Below the pieces are notes generated by a model that saw only the letters and a program-made list of their open reading frames with translations, was not told the DNA's origin and ran no database searches. Source: Candidatus Cloacimonadota bacterium (GTDB lineage: Bacteria; Cloacimonadota; Cloacimonadia; Cloacimonadales; WRIO01). Taken from it: DNA of 5,893 nt. Below, one piece after another: positions 5,811-5,893 of this stretch. Position numbers and translations under genes: made by a program. Position 1 is the stretch's first letter. Every line of letters begins with the position of its first letter. Where the stretch lies: assembly GCA_017998585.1 (NCBI GenBank), contig JAGOCT010000121.1:1-5893 (forward strand), written 5' to 3'.

Positions 5811-5893
5811 ATGTCACTCGTAATAAACCATAATCTCATGGCTCAAAATACAGCCCGTAACCTTACAGACTCATACGGAAGATTAAGCACATC
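5811..5893 (+). CDS. Canonical flagellin, N-terminal fragment (runs off the window)
   Basis: Only the first 27 codons and two bases of codon 28 are present. They encode MSLVINHNLMAQNTARNL followed by TDSYGRLSTS, the N-terminal D0 helix of a typical Desulfobacterota-type flagellin. It is the main filament candidate because its sequence is canonical and its promoter is close to consensus. The first three residues (MSL) and the Shine-Dalgarno block are shared with the preceding flagellin, but the rest of the helix is quite different. Length and C-terminus cannot be judged here. Confidence 0.92.
   Translation, partial: MSLVINHNLMAQNTARNLTDSYGRLST

Overview
The window is AT-rich bacterial DNA with every gene on the + strand. 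The organism is probably a motile member of the Desulfobacterota (the former Deltaproteobacteria). The main clue is the last gene, a flagellin whose N-terminus (MSLVINHNLMAQNTARNL) is the form I associate with Desulfovibrio- and Desulfobacter-like bacteria. The hybrid histidine kinase of the HDFNN type fits but is less specific. The genus cannot be fixed from this sequence.

Left part (1-3615): three closely packed genes, probably one operon. The first is the 3' part of a hybrid sensor histidine kinase (PAS-like region, HisKA, HATPase, receiver) whose frame is open to the left window edge. It is followed after 12 bases by a small membrane protein made of two tandem PspC domains. After a further 10 bases comes an AMP-forming long-chain acyl-CoA synthetase. 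Kinase, PspC protein and fatty-acid activation suggest an envelope or membrane-lipid theme, but that link is inference.

Right part (3616-5893): a flagellar filament block. It holds a coiled-coil protein with a FlgN/FliT-like C-terminal half, a divergent 312-residue flagellin, and the first 28 codons of a canonical flagellin that runs off the window. Each gene has its own leader of about 145-157 bases, and I see no convincing intrinsic terminator. A near-perfect sigma-28 (FliA) promoter lies across the stop codon of the first flagellin and should drive the second. A weaker sigma-28-like site lies just after the acyl-CoA synthetase stop.

The most interesting signal is in the three flagellar leaders. 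Each carries a short inverted repeat that would place GGA in an RNA hairpin loop, followed by a GGA-containing Shine-Dalgarno. This is the usual layout of a CsrA/RsmA-repressed leader. The second flagellin's hairpin matches the published CsrA in-vitro-selected consensus at all 12 positions. Post-transcriptional control of the filament genes by CsrA, possibly with FliW as in the Bacillus hag leader, is therefore the main testable hypothesis. I found no CRISPR array, tRNA, rRNA, insertion sequence or defence system.
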